From NCBI RefSeq assembly GCF_002917925.1, contig NZ_PPFE01000001.1, positions 124,001 to 188,000 on the forward strand: a stretch of DNA of 64,000 nt, in the 5' to 3' direction. The notes beneath the pieces were generated by a model. It did not search any database. It had not been told where the DNA came from and saw only the letters and a program-made list of their open reading frames with translations. Position numbers and translations under genes: made by a program. Of the stretch, positions 27,832 through 34,842 are shown one piece after another. The DNA comes from Roseovarius confluentis. GTDB lineage: Bacteria > Pseudomonadota > Alphaproteobacteria > Rhodobacterales > Rhodobacteraceae. Every line of letters starts with the position of its first letter. Positions within the stretch are counted from its first letter, which is position 1.

Positions 27832-28610
27832 GCATCCAGTTCGACCCAGATCGGCACGTGATCCGAGGGCTTTTCCCGACCGCGGACATCCTTGTCGATG
27901 CCCACGCCGACAAAAAGGTCCGCCGCCTGCGGGCTCAGCAGGAAATGGTCGATGCGGATGCCGTCGTCCCGGTTCCAGGCGCCCGCCTGATAATCCCAGA
28001 ATGTGTAGTGGCCGGGCCCAGGCACACGCGCACGGAAGGCCTCGGTGAATCCCATGGCCAGAAGCTCGCGAAAGGCTGCCCGGCTTTGCGGCAGGGCCAG
28101 CGCGTCCTCGGCCCAGGCCTTTGGGCGCTTGGCGTCCTCATCCTGTGGAATAACGTTGTAATCGCCTGCCATCAAAAAGGGCTCCTCGGTCGCAAGCAAC
28201 TCGGCGGCGCGCTTCTTTTGACGTTGCATCCAGGCAAGCTTGTAGTCGTATTTCGGACCCGGCGCCGGGTTTCCGTTGGGCAGGTAAAGCCCGCACAGAC
28301 GCACCGACGATTTCTCGCCCACGACCGTCGCCTCGATCCACCGCGCATGGTCGTCTTCGTCATCGCCGGGCAGGCCACGTGTGACGTCCTCCAAGGGCAG
28401 TTTTGACAGAATCGCAACCCCGTTGAAGCTCTTTTGACCATGGGTTTCTACGTTATACCCGCGGTCTTCGAATGGTTCATGGGGAAAGCCTTCGTCGACC
28501 GTTTTGATCTCCTGCAGCAACGCCACATCAGGTTGTGCTTCATCCAGCCAATCGGTCAGGGCACTCAGCCGGGCCTTGATGCCGTTGATATTGAAACTGG
28601 CGATCTTCAT
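27828..28610 (-). CDS. xth: Exodeoxyribonuclease III
   Basis: AP endonuclease and 3'-5' exonuclease of base excision repair, magnesium-dependent. The 260-aa length is typical. EEP-fold motifs: SFNINGIKARL (Asn), ALLQEIKT (catalytic Glu), GLYLPNGNP, FLMAGDYNVIPQDED (Asp/Asn) and KPSDHVPIWVEL (final Asp-His). It is transcribed leftward from a 325-bp divergent region containing DnaA-box-like sites, and converges with the flavin monooxygenase with a 4-nt overlap. Confidence 0.95.
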   Translation of the reverse strand: MKIASFNINGIKARLSALTDWLDEAQPDVALLQEIKTVDEGFPHEPFEDRGYNVETHGQKSFNGVAILSKLPLEDVTRGLPGDDEDDHARWIEATVVGEKSSVRLCGLYLPNGNPAPGPKYDYKLAWMQRQKKRAAELLATEEPFLMAGDYNVIPQDEDAKRPKAWAEDALALPQSRAAFRELLAMGFTEAFRARVPGPGHYTFWDYQAGAWNRDDGIRIDHFLLSPQAADLFVGVGIDKDVRGREKPSDHVPIWVELDA

Positions 28611-28735
28611 GCACGGCCCCCCTCGGTTCTTTGCAATCTATCGCTCAGCACGAATGGCGAGGCAAGCCGGAACAAGGACTTCCTTAACGATTCTCATCGA
28701 GGCTGATTCGGCTTAAATTGGAAACAATCATCCGG

Positions 28736-28744
28736 TTATCCACA
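28736..28744 (+). promoter_or_regulatory. DnaA-box-like site 1
   Basis: TTATCCACA is a perfect match to the consensus DnaA box. Confidence 0.6.
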
Positions 28745-28756
28745 GATTCGTTGCGC

Positions 28757-28765
28757 TGTGGAAAA
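28757..28765 (-). promoter_or_regulatory. DnaA-box-like site 2
   Basis: Read on the minus strand it is TTTTCCACA, one change from TTATCCACA and within the relaxed TTWTNCACA consensus. It lies 12 bp from site 1, in opposite orientation. Confidence 0.45.
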
Positions 28766-28770
28766 CAAAT

Positions 28771-28803
28771 TTTTCCGTGCGCTGCAAAGCAGCGCACGGA
28801 AAA
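28771..28803. repeat. Perfect 15-bp stem palindrome with AAA loop
   Basis: TTTTCCGTGCGCTGC is followed by AAA and then its exact complement. It is flanked by DnaA-box-like sites on both sides. No T-run follows on either strand beyond the stem's own A/T base, and no gene ends here. Confidence 0.8.
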
Positions 28804-28845
28804 GCAGGCAAGGCCGCGCGAAAATCGCGATCAGAAAATTAGCCT

Positions 28846-28854
28846 TGTGGATAA
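28846..28854 (-). promoter_or_regulatory. DnaA-box-like site 3
   Basis: TGTGGATAA on the plus strand is a perfect TTATCCACA on the minus strand, inverted relative to site 1 and 110 bp from it. Confidence 0.6.
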
Positions 28855-28878
28855 CTCGCTAACCGCGAATTTCAGTTT

Positions 28879-28894
28879 GCAAAACCCGTTTTGC
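28879..28894. repeat. Short perfect inverted repeat upstream of the FTSSL-repeat gene
   Basis: GCAAAAC-CC-GTTTTGC, ending 41 nt before the start codon at 28936. It could be an operator or a leader hairpin of the repeat-protein operon. Confidence 0.5.
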
Positions 28895-28935
28895 GTGTAA
28901 CCGTTTTGAGTGTTGACCAAATCAGGAGACCACCA

Positions 28936-29349
28936 ATGGTTGCACTTCGCAAAAATCGTTTCGCCGAAAACTCCGCCGCTTCTATCGAGGCCAGCCTGCA
29001 CGACGGCACCGCTGTCGAAGCTTTCACCTCGTCTTTGCAAGCATCTGGCGACATGCTGGAGGGTGCCGGAACCGAGGCGTTCACTTCCAGTCTGGGTCCT
29101 GTTGCAGAAACCAGCCGGTTGACAGGCGATGCGGTCGAGGCTTTCACCTCCAGCTTGGCCGCCAGCGCAACGTCCGACAGCGCAACCGGTGACTCGGTTG
29201 ACCTCTTCACCTCCAGCCTCGGCCCGGTGACCGGAACCACCACCAGCGCTGGCGACGCCGTCGAAGCATTCACGTCCAGCCTCAGCCCCGTCCGGACAGA
29301 GCGTGCCGGCGAAGGCGAAATTGTCGGCGCCTTCACGTCAAGCCTCTAA
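28936..29349 (+). CDS. FTSSL-repeat protein, candidate multi-core peptide precursor (DUF6749-like)
   Basis: A 137-aa cysteine-free, Ser/Thr-rich acidic protein. After a short basic N-terminus (MVALRKNRFAENSAAS) the pentapeptide FTSSL occurs six times, at residues 30, 49, 70, 91, 112 and 133. The spacing is 19 then exactly 21, 21, 21 and 21, and the last copy is the C-terminus itself. Each copy is preceded by G-D-A-V-E-A or a variant. There is no signal peptide or membrane segment. AGGAGACCACCA gives a strong ribosome site for ATG 28936, so an in-frame upstream start at 28891 is unlikely. I recall similar roseobacter proteins as DUF6749, not verified. The layout resembles a leader plus repeated cores, but no function is demonstrated. 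Confidence 0.85.
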   Translation: MVALRKNRFAENSAASIEASLHDGTAVEAFTSSLQASGDMLEGAGTEAFTSSLGPVAETSRLTGDAVEAFTSSLAASATSDSATGDSVDLFTSSLGPVTGTTTSAGDAVEAFTSSLSPVRTERAGEGEIVGAFTSSL

Positions 29350-29392
29350 GACCTACGGCGGAACGGAAACAAATTACAGGGATATCATAACT

Positions 29393-30469
29393 ATGGGATC
29401 CGTTGTCACACTCGACCTTCCGTTCCGCCAGACCACGCGGGACGCCCGGCAAACCGCGCTCCTGCAACGCTTCGCCTGCGAGCGGCGGCCTGACACCGAC
29501 GTCTTCTGGCTCAAGGAAAACGCCGAGGTTCTGAACATTCTGACGAGCACAGGCGCAAAGCTACCGCTTTCGGCCCTTGCTCCATTTGACCCGCACTACA
29601 TCACGTTGGATCGCAAGCTTGCGTTCTTCCCCCAATATTACCGGTTCCTCCTGTCGCTTTGCCTCGACCTCGAGGATCTCGGCATGCCCGGAGACATGGG
29701 CGCACGATCAGTAGAGTGGGTTGCCTTTGAGGGGCTGGTGCATGCAGAGCTCTCTGACCTTCAGCGCGCCGAGGCCCGTCGCCTTTGCCTACGCCGCGGC
29801 ATAGATCCTACCTTTTGCGACTCTGGGCTGGATGATCGACTGCGCGGCTTCGGCAGCCGAAGCGCGACGTTCACGCTCCCCAACAAAAAGGCCGCCTACG
29901 AACTCACTCATATTGTCTTCTATCTGTCCGAGTACGGCCACCGCGATCCCGACCTGCCAGCCGTTTTCATCGACAGCCTGCGGTTTGCCGGAACTGTAGC
30001 GTTCCTCGAAATGAACATCGACCTCCTTGCCGAAATCTGCATCGCCCTGCGCTTTTCCGGGCAAACTCCGCCTGACACCTGGGAAAGCTGGCTGGCGGCG
30101 CAGGTACGGCATTTCGTGATCGAGGCCGACGCGACTGGTTGGGTGTCGGACGACTACCATCCCTACCTGATGGTCCAATGGTTCCTGTCCACTGCCGGGC
30201 TTGGCGGGTTCGGCACGATGCTTCCCGAAGGCGGGCTTCGGATCACCGCGCCAAGGCCGCACGTGGCCCCGCTGCGCGAATTGTCGGAATGCATGTACCG
30301 CCTCGAGGGCAACCGCATTGCCGACTGGTCCCGGATGCGCACCCGCATTGACCCGCTCCTGACCGCCGAGGCCCGCGAGGTGGTCGAGGCCGCCGAAAAG
30401 GCCGTCGACTTCGACGCCTTCTTCCACGGCTTCTCCCGCGCCGCGACCGTCAAAGGAATACCGGCATGA
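29393..30469 (+). CDS. Uncharacterised protein in repeat-protein operon (DUF6902-like)
   Basis: A 358-aa soluble protein that I cannot assign to a characterised enzyme; possibly the DUF6902 roseobacter family (recalled, not verified). It looks largely alpha-helical. The conserved-looking block KKAAYELTHIVFYLSEYG and the nearby FAGTVAFLEMNIDLLAEICIALRF recall helical-toroid proteins in which an ELTH-type motif recurs. No ATP-grasp, radical SAM or kinase motif is visible. The start is taken as ATG 29393 (MGSVVTLDLPF), after AGGGA; an earlier in-frame start at 29303 would overlap the repeat gene. It overlaps the transporter by 4 nt. By context it may act on the repeat protein. Confidence 0.8.
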   Translation: MGSVVTLDLPFRQTTRDARQTALLQRFACERRPDTDVFWLKENAEVLNILTSTGAKLPLSALAPFDPHYITLDRKLAFFPQYYRFLLSLCLDLEDLGMPGDMGARSVEWVAFEGLVHAELSDLQRAEARRLCLRRGIDPTFCDSGLDDRLRGFGSRSATFTLPNKKAAYELTHIVFYLSEYGHRDPDLPAVFIDSLRFAGTVAFLEMNIDLLAEICIALRFSGQTPPDTWESWLAAQVRHFVIEADATGWVSDDYHPYLMVQWFLSTAGLGGFGTMLPEGGLRITAPRPHVAPLRELSECMYRLEGNRIADWSRMRTRIDPLLTAEAREVVEAAEKAVDFDAFFHGFSRAATVKGIPA

Positions 30470-31368
30470 TCGCCCGGGGCCGCGAGGCGGTCTTTCTGGG
30501 TGTGTCCCTGACAGTGATCTACACGCTACTGATCACAGGTGCCGATGCCATCACCAAGCTTTTTTCGTCCACTTACGCTGCACCCCAGATGTTCGCGCTC
30601 TCCGGCGGTCTGGTCTCACTCTTTTGCCTGGCGGCGGGCCGCAAATCCGCCGCCACGCGCGTGCTTGCCACCCGATGCCCACGCGTCATGGCGCTGCGCG
30701 CCGCCGCCACCGTCATCGGCACTTGCGCCTTCTTCTATGCGTTCAAGCTGCTGCCCTTCGCCGAGGTTTTCCTGTTTATCGCCATCATCCCGATCCTAGC
30801 CGCGCTTCTGTCGCGGGTGATGCTTAAAGAAAGCGCGGGGGGGCAGGTCTGGGGCGCGATGATTTTGGGCGTCCTCGGCATGGCCGCGCTGTTTCCTGGC
30901 GGCCTTGACAGTTTCGGGGCAGGCCATCTCGTCGCTTTTCTTGCAGTTGCGATGGGAGCAGTTTCCATGGTCGCTTCGCGCTATATCGGCCAGCGCGACC
31001 CGGGTGGGCTGCTGTCGCAGGTCTTCTATCCCAACCTCGCGCTGATGGTCATGATGAGCGCTGCCTTGCCTTTCGTCTTCGTGCCGATGGGCTGGTTGGA
31101 TGTGATGTGGGTGACCTATTACGCCGGGCTGCTTTTTGCCGCGCGATGGGTTCTCGTGGCCGCGCTCAAGCTGCTTCCGGCCTATGTGGTCACACCCTTG
31201 ATGAACCTGCAATTTCTCTGGATGGTCGCTATCGGATCGCTCGCGTTCGGCGAACGGACTGGGGCAGGGGTGTTTCTTGGCGCCGCACTCCTGATCGCGG
31301 CCGGCGCATGGCTGGTTTGGGACCAGGTCCGGACCCATGCACCGAAAGCGGCCGTGCCCGCCGAATAG
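30466..31368 (+). CDS. DMT superfamily transporter (EamA) in repeat-protein operon
   Basis: A 300-aa inner-membrane protein with about ten hydrophobic segments in two EamA repeats. The first begins GVSLTVIYTLLITGADAITK; the second begins near GHLVAFLAVAMGAVSMVASR. Its ATG overlaps the preceding stop (ATGA), so it is translationally coupled to the uncharacterised 358-aa protein. EamA proteins usually move small molecules out of the cell. In this setting it could export a product derived from the repeat protein, which is inference. It converges on erpA, with 1 nt between stops. Confidence 0.87.
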   Translation: MIARGREAVFLGVSLTVIYTLLITGADAITKLFSSTYAAPQMFALSGGLVSLFCLAAGRKSAATRVLATRCPRVMALRAAATVIGTCAFFYAFKLLPFAEVFLFIAIIPILAALLSRVMLKESAGGQVWGAMILGVLGMAALFPGGLDSFGAGHLVAFLAVAMGAVSMVASRYIGQRDPGGLLSQVFYPNLALMVMMSAALPFVFVPMGWLDVMWVTYYAGLLFAARWVLVAALKLLPAYVVTPLMNLQFLWMVAIGSLAFGERTGAGVFLGAALLIAAGAWLVWDQVRTHAPKAAVPAE

Positions 31369-31369
31369 A

Positions 31370-31696
31370 TCACATTGAAAAGGACGTCCCGCAACCGCAG
31401 GCGCTGGTCACGTTCGGGTTGTCGATGGTGAACCGCGCGCCGATCAGTTCCTCGGTGAAGTCAATCGTCGCCCCGGCCAGGAAGGGCAGGGACACACTGT
31501 CAACGATGACCTTCTGACCATCGCCGCCTTCCAGAACAAGGTCATCACCCGTGGGCGCGTCCAGCTTGATGTCGTACTGAAAGCCCGAGCACCCGCCGCC
31601 TTCGACGGCGACGCGCAGGGCCTGACCCTGTTCGCCGGCACCGATTTCAGCAAGGCGTTCATAGGCGCGTTGCGTCACTTTGGGGGGCATTTGCAT
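31370..31696 (-). CDS. erpA: Iron-sulfur cluster insertion protein ErpA
   Basis: An A-type carrier that delivers Fe-S clusters to target apoproteins. The 108-aa product has the three ligand cysteines: GGGCSGFQY and the C-terminal SACGCGTSF. The start MQMPPKVTQRA at 31696 follows GAGGATCG. ATG 31690 is a close alternative, while a far upstream ATG at 31843 runs across the divergent dgt region. The gene is separate from any suf or isc operon in this window. Confidence 0.93.
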   Translation of the reverse strand: MQMPPKVTQRAYERLAEIGAGEQGQALRVAVEGGGCSGFQYDIKLDAPTGDDLVLEGGDGQKVIVDSVSLPFLAGATIDFTEELIGARFTIDNPNVTSACGCGTSFSM

Positions 31697-31773
31697 CTGG
31701 CGATCCTCAAGGTTTCTTTGCCGTTCATCTTGGAATATACGAAGGCTGGGACAGGACGACAAGGAAACAGGCG

Positions 31774-32943
31774 ATGCATACCCCTTATGCTTCGGATCCG
31801 GCAGCAGCGCGCGCACGTCTGTACGCCGAAGAAGAAAGCGCATTTCGGTCTTGTTATCAAAGGGATCGCGACCGGATCATCCATTCCAGTGCGTTTCGTC
31901 GTCTCAAGCACAAAACGCAAGTTTTCGTCGAGCACGAGGGCGATTATTTCCGCACCCGCCTGACACACTCGATCGAAGTGGCGCAAGTGGCCCGGACCAT
32001 CGCCGGGGCGCTTGGTCTGAATGTCGAATTGACCGAGGCCGTGGCGCTGGCGCATGATTTGGGCCACACACCTTTCGGCCATACCGGCGAGGATGCGCTC
32101 GACGCGTTGATGGCGCAATATGGCGGATTTGATCATAACGCGCAGGCCATTCGCATAGTCACCTCGCTGGAGCGGCATTATGCCGAATTCGATGGCCTGA
32201 ACCTGACATGGGACACGCTGGAAGGCATCGCCAAACATAACGGCCCAGTCTCGGGCGACCTTCCCTATGCGCTGGCCGACTATGATGCTCGCCACGACCT
32301 TGAACTCGACACTTATGCCAGTGCCGAGGCGCAGGTGGCCGCACTTGCCGATGACGTAGCCTACAATAATCACGATCTGCATGACGGCCTGCGCGCGAAA
32401 CTTTTCAGCGAAGACGACATTGCCGAGCTTCCGGTCGTCGGCGCGTGCTATCGTGAAGTGGATGCAAAATATCCCGGACTCGATCCTTATCGCCGAAGAC
32501 ACGAGGCGCTGCGTCGAGTCTTTGGCGTCATGGTCACGGACGTGATCGAAACCTCGCATGCGCGTCTTCAGCGCGCTGCGCCGGCCGACGCCCAGGCAGT
32601 GCGTGACCTTGGCCGCCCCGTTATCCGCTTTTCCGATCCAATGTGGTCTGATCTTCAGCAGATAAGGTCTTTTCTTTTCAAACGTATGTACCGCGCTCCC
32701 AAAGTGGTCGAGATGCGCAAGCGTGTCACCAACGTAGTCGAGGACCTGTTTCCGTTCTACATGTCGCATCCCGACTTCCTTCCGCGGCGGTGGCTTCAGG
32801 ACGTGGCCGATGCCCCCGATGAAACGGCGCTGGCGCGTCTGGTCGCGGACTATATCGCGGGAATGACGGACCGGTTCGCGCTCGAGGCTCATGCGCGGCT
32901 GTTGGGCGGCGACGCCGACATGAGCGAGAGAAAGGGAATATAG
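31774..32943 (+). CDS. dgt: Deoxyguanosinetriphosphate triphosphohydrolase-like protein
   Basis: HD-domain dNTPase that splits dNTPs into deoxynucleoside and triphosphate, trimming dNTP pools. The 389-aa length matches the dGTPase-like type 2 group. Motifs: FRRLKHKTQVF, RTRLTHSIEVAQVAR (first metal His), ALAHDLGHTPFGHTGEDAL (HD pair), NHDLHDGLRA and DDVAYNNHD for the last ligand. Three nucleotides separate it from the downstream antiporter, so they are co-transcribed. Confidence 0.92.
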   Translation: MHTPYASDPAAARARLYAEEESAFRSCYQRDRDRIIHSSAFRRLKHKTQVFVEHEGDYFRTRLTHSIEVAQVARTIAGALGLNVELTEAVALAHDLGHTPFGHTGEDALDALMAQYGGFDHNAQAIRIVTSLERHYAEFDGLNLTWDTLEGIAKHNGPVSGDLPYALADYDARHDLELDTYASAEAQVAALADDVAYNNHDLHDGLRAKLFSEDDIAELPVVGACYREVDAKYPGLDPYRRRHEALRRVFGVMVTDVIETSHARLQRAAPADAQAVRDLGRPVIRFSDPMWSDLQQIRSFLFKRMYRAPKVVEMRKRVTNVVEDLFPFYMSHPDFLPRRWLQDVADAPDETALARLVADYIAGMTDRFALEAHARLLGGDADMSERKGI

Positions 32944-32946
32944 CCT

Positions 32947-34794
32947 ATGGCAACTGGCGGTGCGGAAGGGGCGATCGACCCGGTCATGGCGGTCGCGCTG
33001 GTGGGGGCGCTCGGCGTCGGGGCCCAATGGGTGGCGTGGCGCCTGCGGATGCCGGCGATCGTGCTGATGCTCGCCGCGGGCCTCATTGCGGGACCGATCC
33101 TCGGAATCTTTGATCCGGCACGCGACATCGGCACGCTGATGGGGCCTATGATTTCCATTGCCGTGGCCATCATTCTCTTTGAGGGAGGGCTGACGCTCGA
33201 TTTCCACTCCCTGCGCGGGGCCGAGCAGGGCGTTAAGCGTCTCGTTCTGCTGGGAGCGCCCGTGGGCTGGATCGGCAGCGCCCTGGCGTTGCATTATGTG
33301 GGCGGTCTCAGTTGGGAAAGTTCCGCTGTCTTCGGCGGCATTATGATCGTCACAGGCCCCACCGTCATCGCACCGCTTTTGCGCCAGGCTCGTCTCAATC
33401 GTCGTCCCGCGCAGCTCCTGCAATGGGAAGCCATCGTCAACGATCCCATCGGCGCGCTTGCCGCCGTGCTGGCCTTCGAGGTTGTCGTCCTGACGGCCAG
33501 CGAGAGCAGTCTCGGCCTCGCGGCTTGGCAGATCATCCGTGGTATCGTCGTGGCGGGCACGCTTGGCTGGGCCGGAGGTTGGGTTCTCAGCGAGGCGTTC
33601 CGCCGGGCGTACGTGCCGGAATACATGAAGGTGCCGGTGCTCTTCGCCATCCTGCTCGGAATCTTCGCGGTCACCGATTACATGCTTCACGAAAGCGGCC
33701 TTCTGGCCGTCACCGTGATGGGCGTTGTGATGGCCAACGCCAACCTGCCCAGCTATACCGAACTGCGCCGCTTCAAGGAGCACGCGACGATCCTGCTGGT
33801 CTCGGGGGTGTTTATCCTCTTGGCTGCCAGCATGGATGTCGCAACGCTCAACAGGATCAACTGGAACGCGGCCGCAATGGTGGCGGTCGTGATCCTGCTG
33901 GTGCGCCCGCTGACGGTGCTGTTCTCACTGGCCTTCACCAACATTCCCTTCCGGGAGCGACTGCTTGTCGGACTGACCGGGCCGCGCGGGGTCGTGCTGG
34001 TCGCGGTCGCGGGCCTTTTCGGCGAGCGGCTTGTGGCCGAAGGGGTCGAGGACGCGGCCTTTCTCACACCCTTCGCCTTTGCGCTGGTCGCCGCGACCGT
34101 AGTTCTGCACGGCTTCACGCTGGCCCCGCTGGCCCGCGCCATGGGGTTGGCGGGCAAGGGGCAGCCGGGCGTTCTGTTGGCGGGTGGTTCGCAATTCGCC
34201 ACCTCCTTCGCGAAAACACTTCAGGACCTCGAGGTGCGGATCCTGATCACCGACACCAACCGTGCCCGCCTGCGCAGCGCACGTGAAGCCGGGTTGCCGA
34301 CCTTTTTCGGCGACGTGCTGTCAGAGGCCGCCGAGCACAGCGCCGAGATCATGAAATACGGCGTCGTTCTCGCGCTCAGTGACAACGACGCCTACAACAC
34401 GCTGGTCGCCGCCGACCTCGCGCCGGAATTCGGGCGCGAGAACGTCTACCAGCTTGGCCGCGCCAAGCAGGACAGCAAGCGCCACGCGCTTCCCGCCTCG
34501 CTGGGTGGGCGCGTCGTGGCGCAGGGCTATGGCTATACCGATTTGGCGAGCAGGATGGTCCAAGACTGGCAGGTCCGCGCCACCAACATGACCGACGACT
34601 TCACGATGGAGGACTGGTCAGCCCAGAACGAAGAAGGCATCCCCCTCGCCACGCACAGCCCGGCCACCGGTCTACGGATCCTGTCCGAGACCTCGAAAGT
34701 CGAGACCGGCGGCGAGTTCAAGCTTCTCTGGCTTGGGCCCCCGCGCGAAGACAAGACGCCCGAGGCGGCCGCCGAGACGGACAGCGCGGATTGA
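32947..34794 (+). CDS. Cation:proton antiporter with C-terminal RCK/TrkA-like domain
   Basis: A 615-aa CPA1-type sodium/potassium:proton antiporter. About 12 hydrophobic segments fill residues 10-405, with the conserved stretch IIMIVTGPTVIAPLL and FEGGLTLDF. After them, from about residue 415, lies a Rossmann-like regulatory domain (GVLLAGGSQFATSFAKTLQDL, then LALSDNDAYNTLVAADLAPEFG) resembling TrkA_N. Such antiporters take part in pH and osmotic homeostasis. It is followed closely by argS, whose ribosome site lies in the short gap. Confidence 0.87.
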   Translation: MATGGAEGAIDPVMAVALVGALGVGAQWVAWRLRMPAIVLMLAAGLIAGPILGIFDPARDIGTLMGPMISIAVAIILFEGGLTLDFHSLRGAEQGVKRLVLLGAPVGWIGSALALHYVGGLSWESSAVFGGIMIVTGPTVIAPLLRQARLNRRPAQLLQWEAIVNDPIGALAAVLAFEVVVLTASESSLGLAAWQIIRGIVVAGTLGWAGGWVLSEAFRRAYVPEYMKVPVLFAILLGIFAVTDYMLHESGLLAVTVMGVVMANANLPSYTELRRFKEHATILLVSGVFILLAASMDVATLNRINWNAAAMVAVVILLVRPLTVLFSLAFTNIPFRERLLVGLTGPRGVVLVAVAGLFGERLVAEGVEDAAFLTPFAFALVAATVVLHGFTLAPLARAMGLAGKGQPGVLLAGGSQFATSFAKTLQDLEVRILITDTNRARLRSAREAGLPTFFGDVLSEAAEHSAEIMKYGVVLALSDNDAYNTLVAADLAPEFGRENVYQLGRAKQDSKRHALPASLGGRVVAQGYGYTDLASRMVQDWQVRATNMTDDFTMEDWSAQNEEGIPLATHSPATGLRILSETSKVETGGEFKLLWLGPPREDKTPEAAAETDSAD

Positions 34795-34842
34795 CGCGAC
34801 CGGCCCGGGTGATAAACCGGCGCCGAAATGAAGGATTGTCCG

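Larger units (their letters stand above)
28611..28935. other. Divergent intergenic region with DnaA boxes and palindromes
   Basis: A 325-bp gene-free stretch between divergent xth and the FTSSL-repeat gene. It is more AT-rich than its surroundings. It holds three DnaA-box-like 9-mers (28736-28744, 28757-28765 and 28846-28854), a 15-bp-stem perfect palindrome (28771-28803) and a 7-bp-stem hairpin (28879-28894). It also has GATTC, a GANTC methylation site of the CcrM type, at 28689, 28705 and 28745. Since no gene ends here, the palindrome has no obvious transcript to terminate. A replication-origin-like or DnaA-regulated element is possible but unproven. Confidence 0.6.

Noticed and set aside
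28771..28803. Bidirectional Rho-independent terminator
   Set aside because: No gene ends toward it from either side, since xth and the repeat gene diverge from here, and the T-run is part of the stem rather than after it.
28936..29349. CRISPR array or simple DNA tandem repeat in the 63-nt periodic region
   Set aside because: The period is a protein-coding one with a clean frame and changing third positions; spacers are not unique 30-mers, and no cas genes are present.
31675..33783. 702-codon ORF on the minus strand across dgt and the antiporter gene
   Set aside because: It is antisense to two well-supported genes, and its translation has no family motif and a composition typical of high-GC shadow frames.
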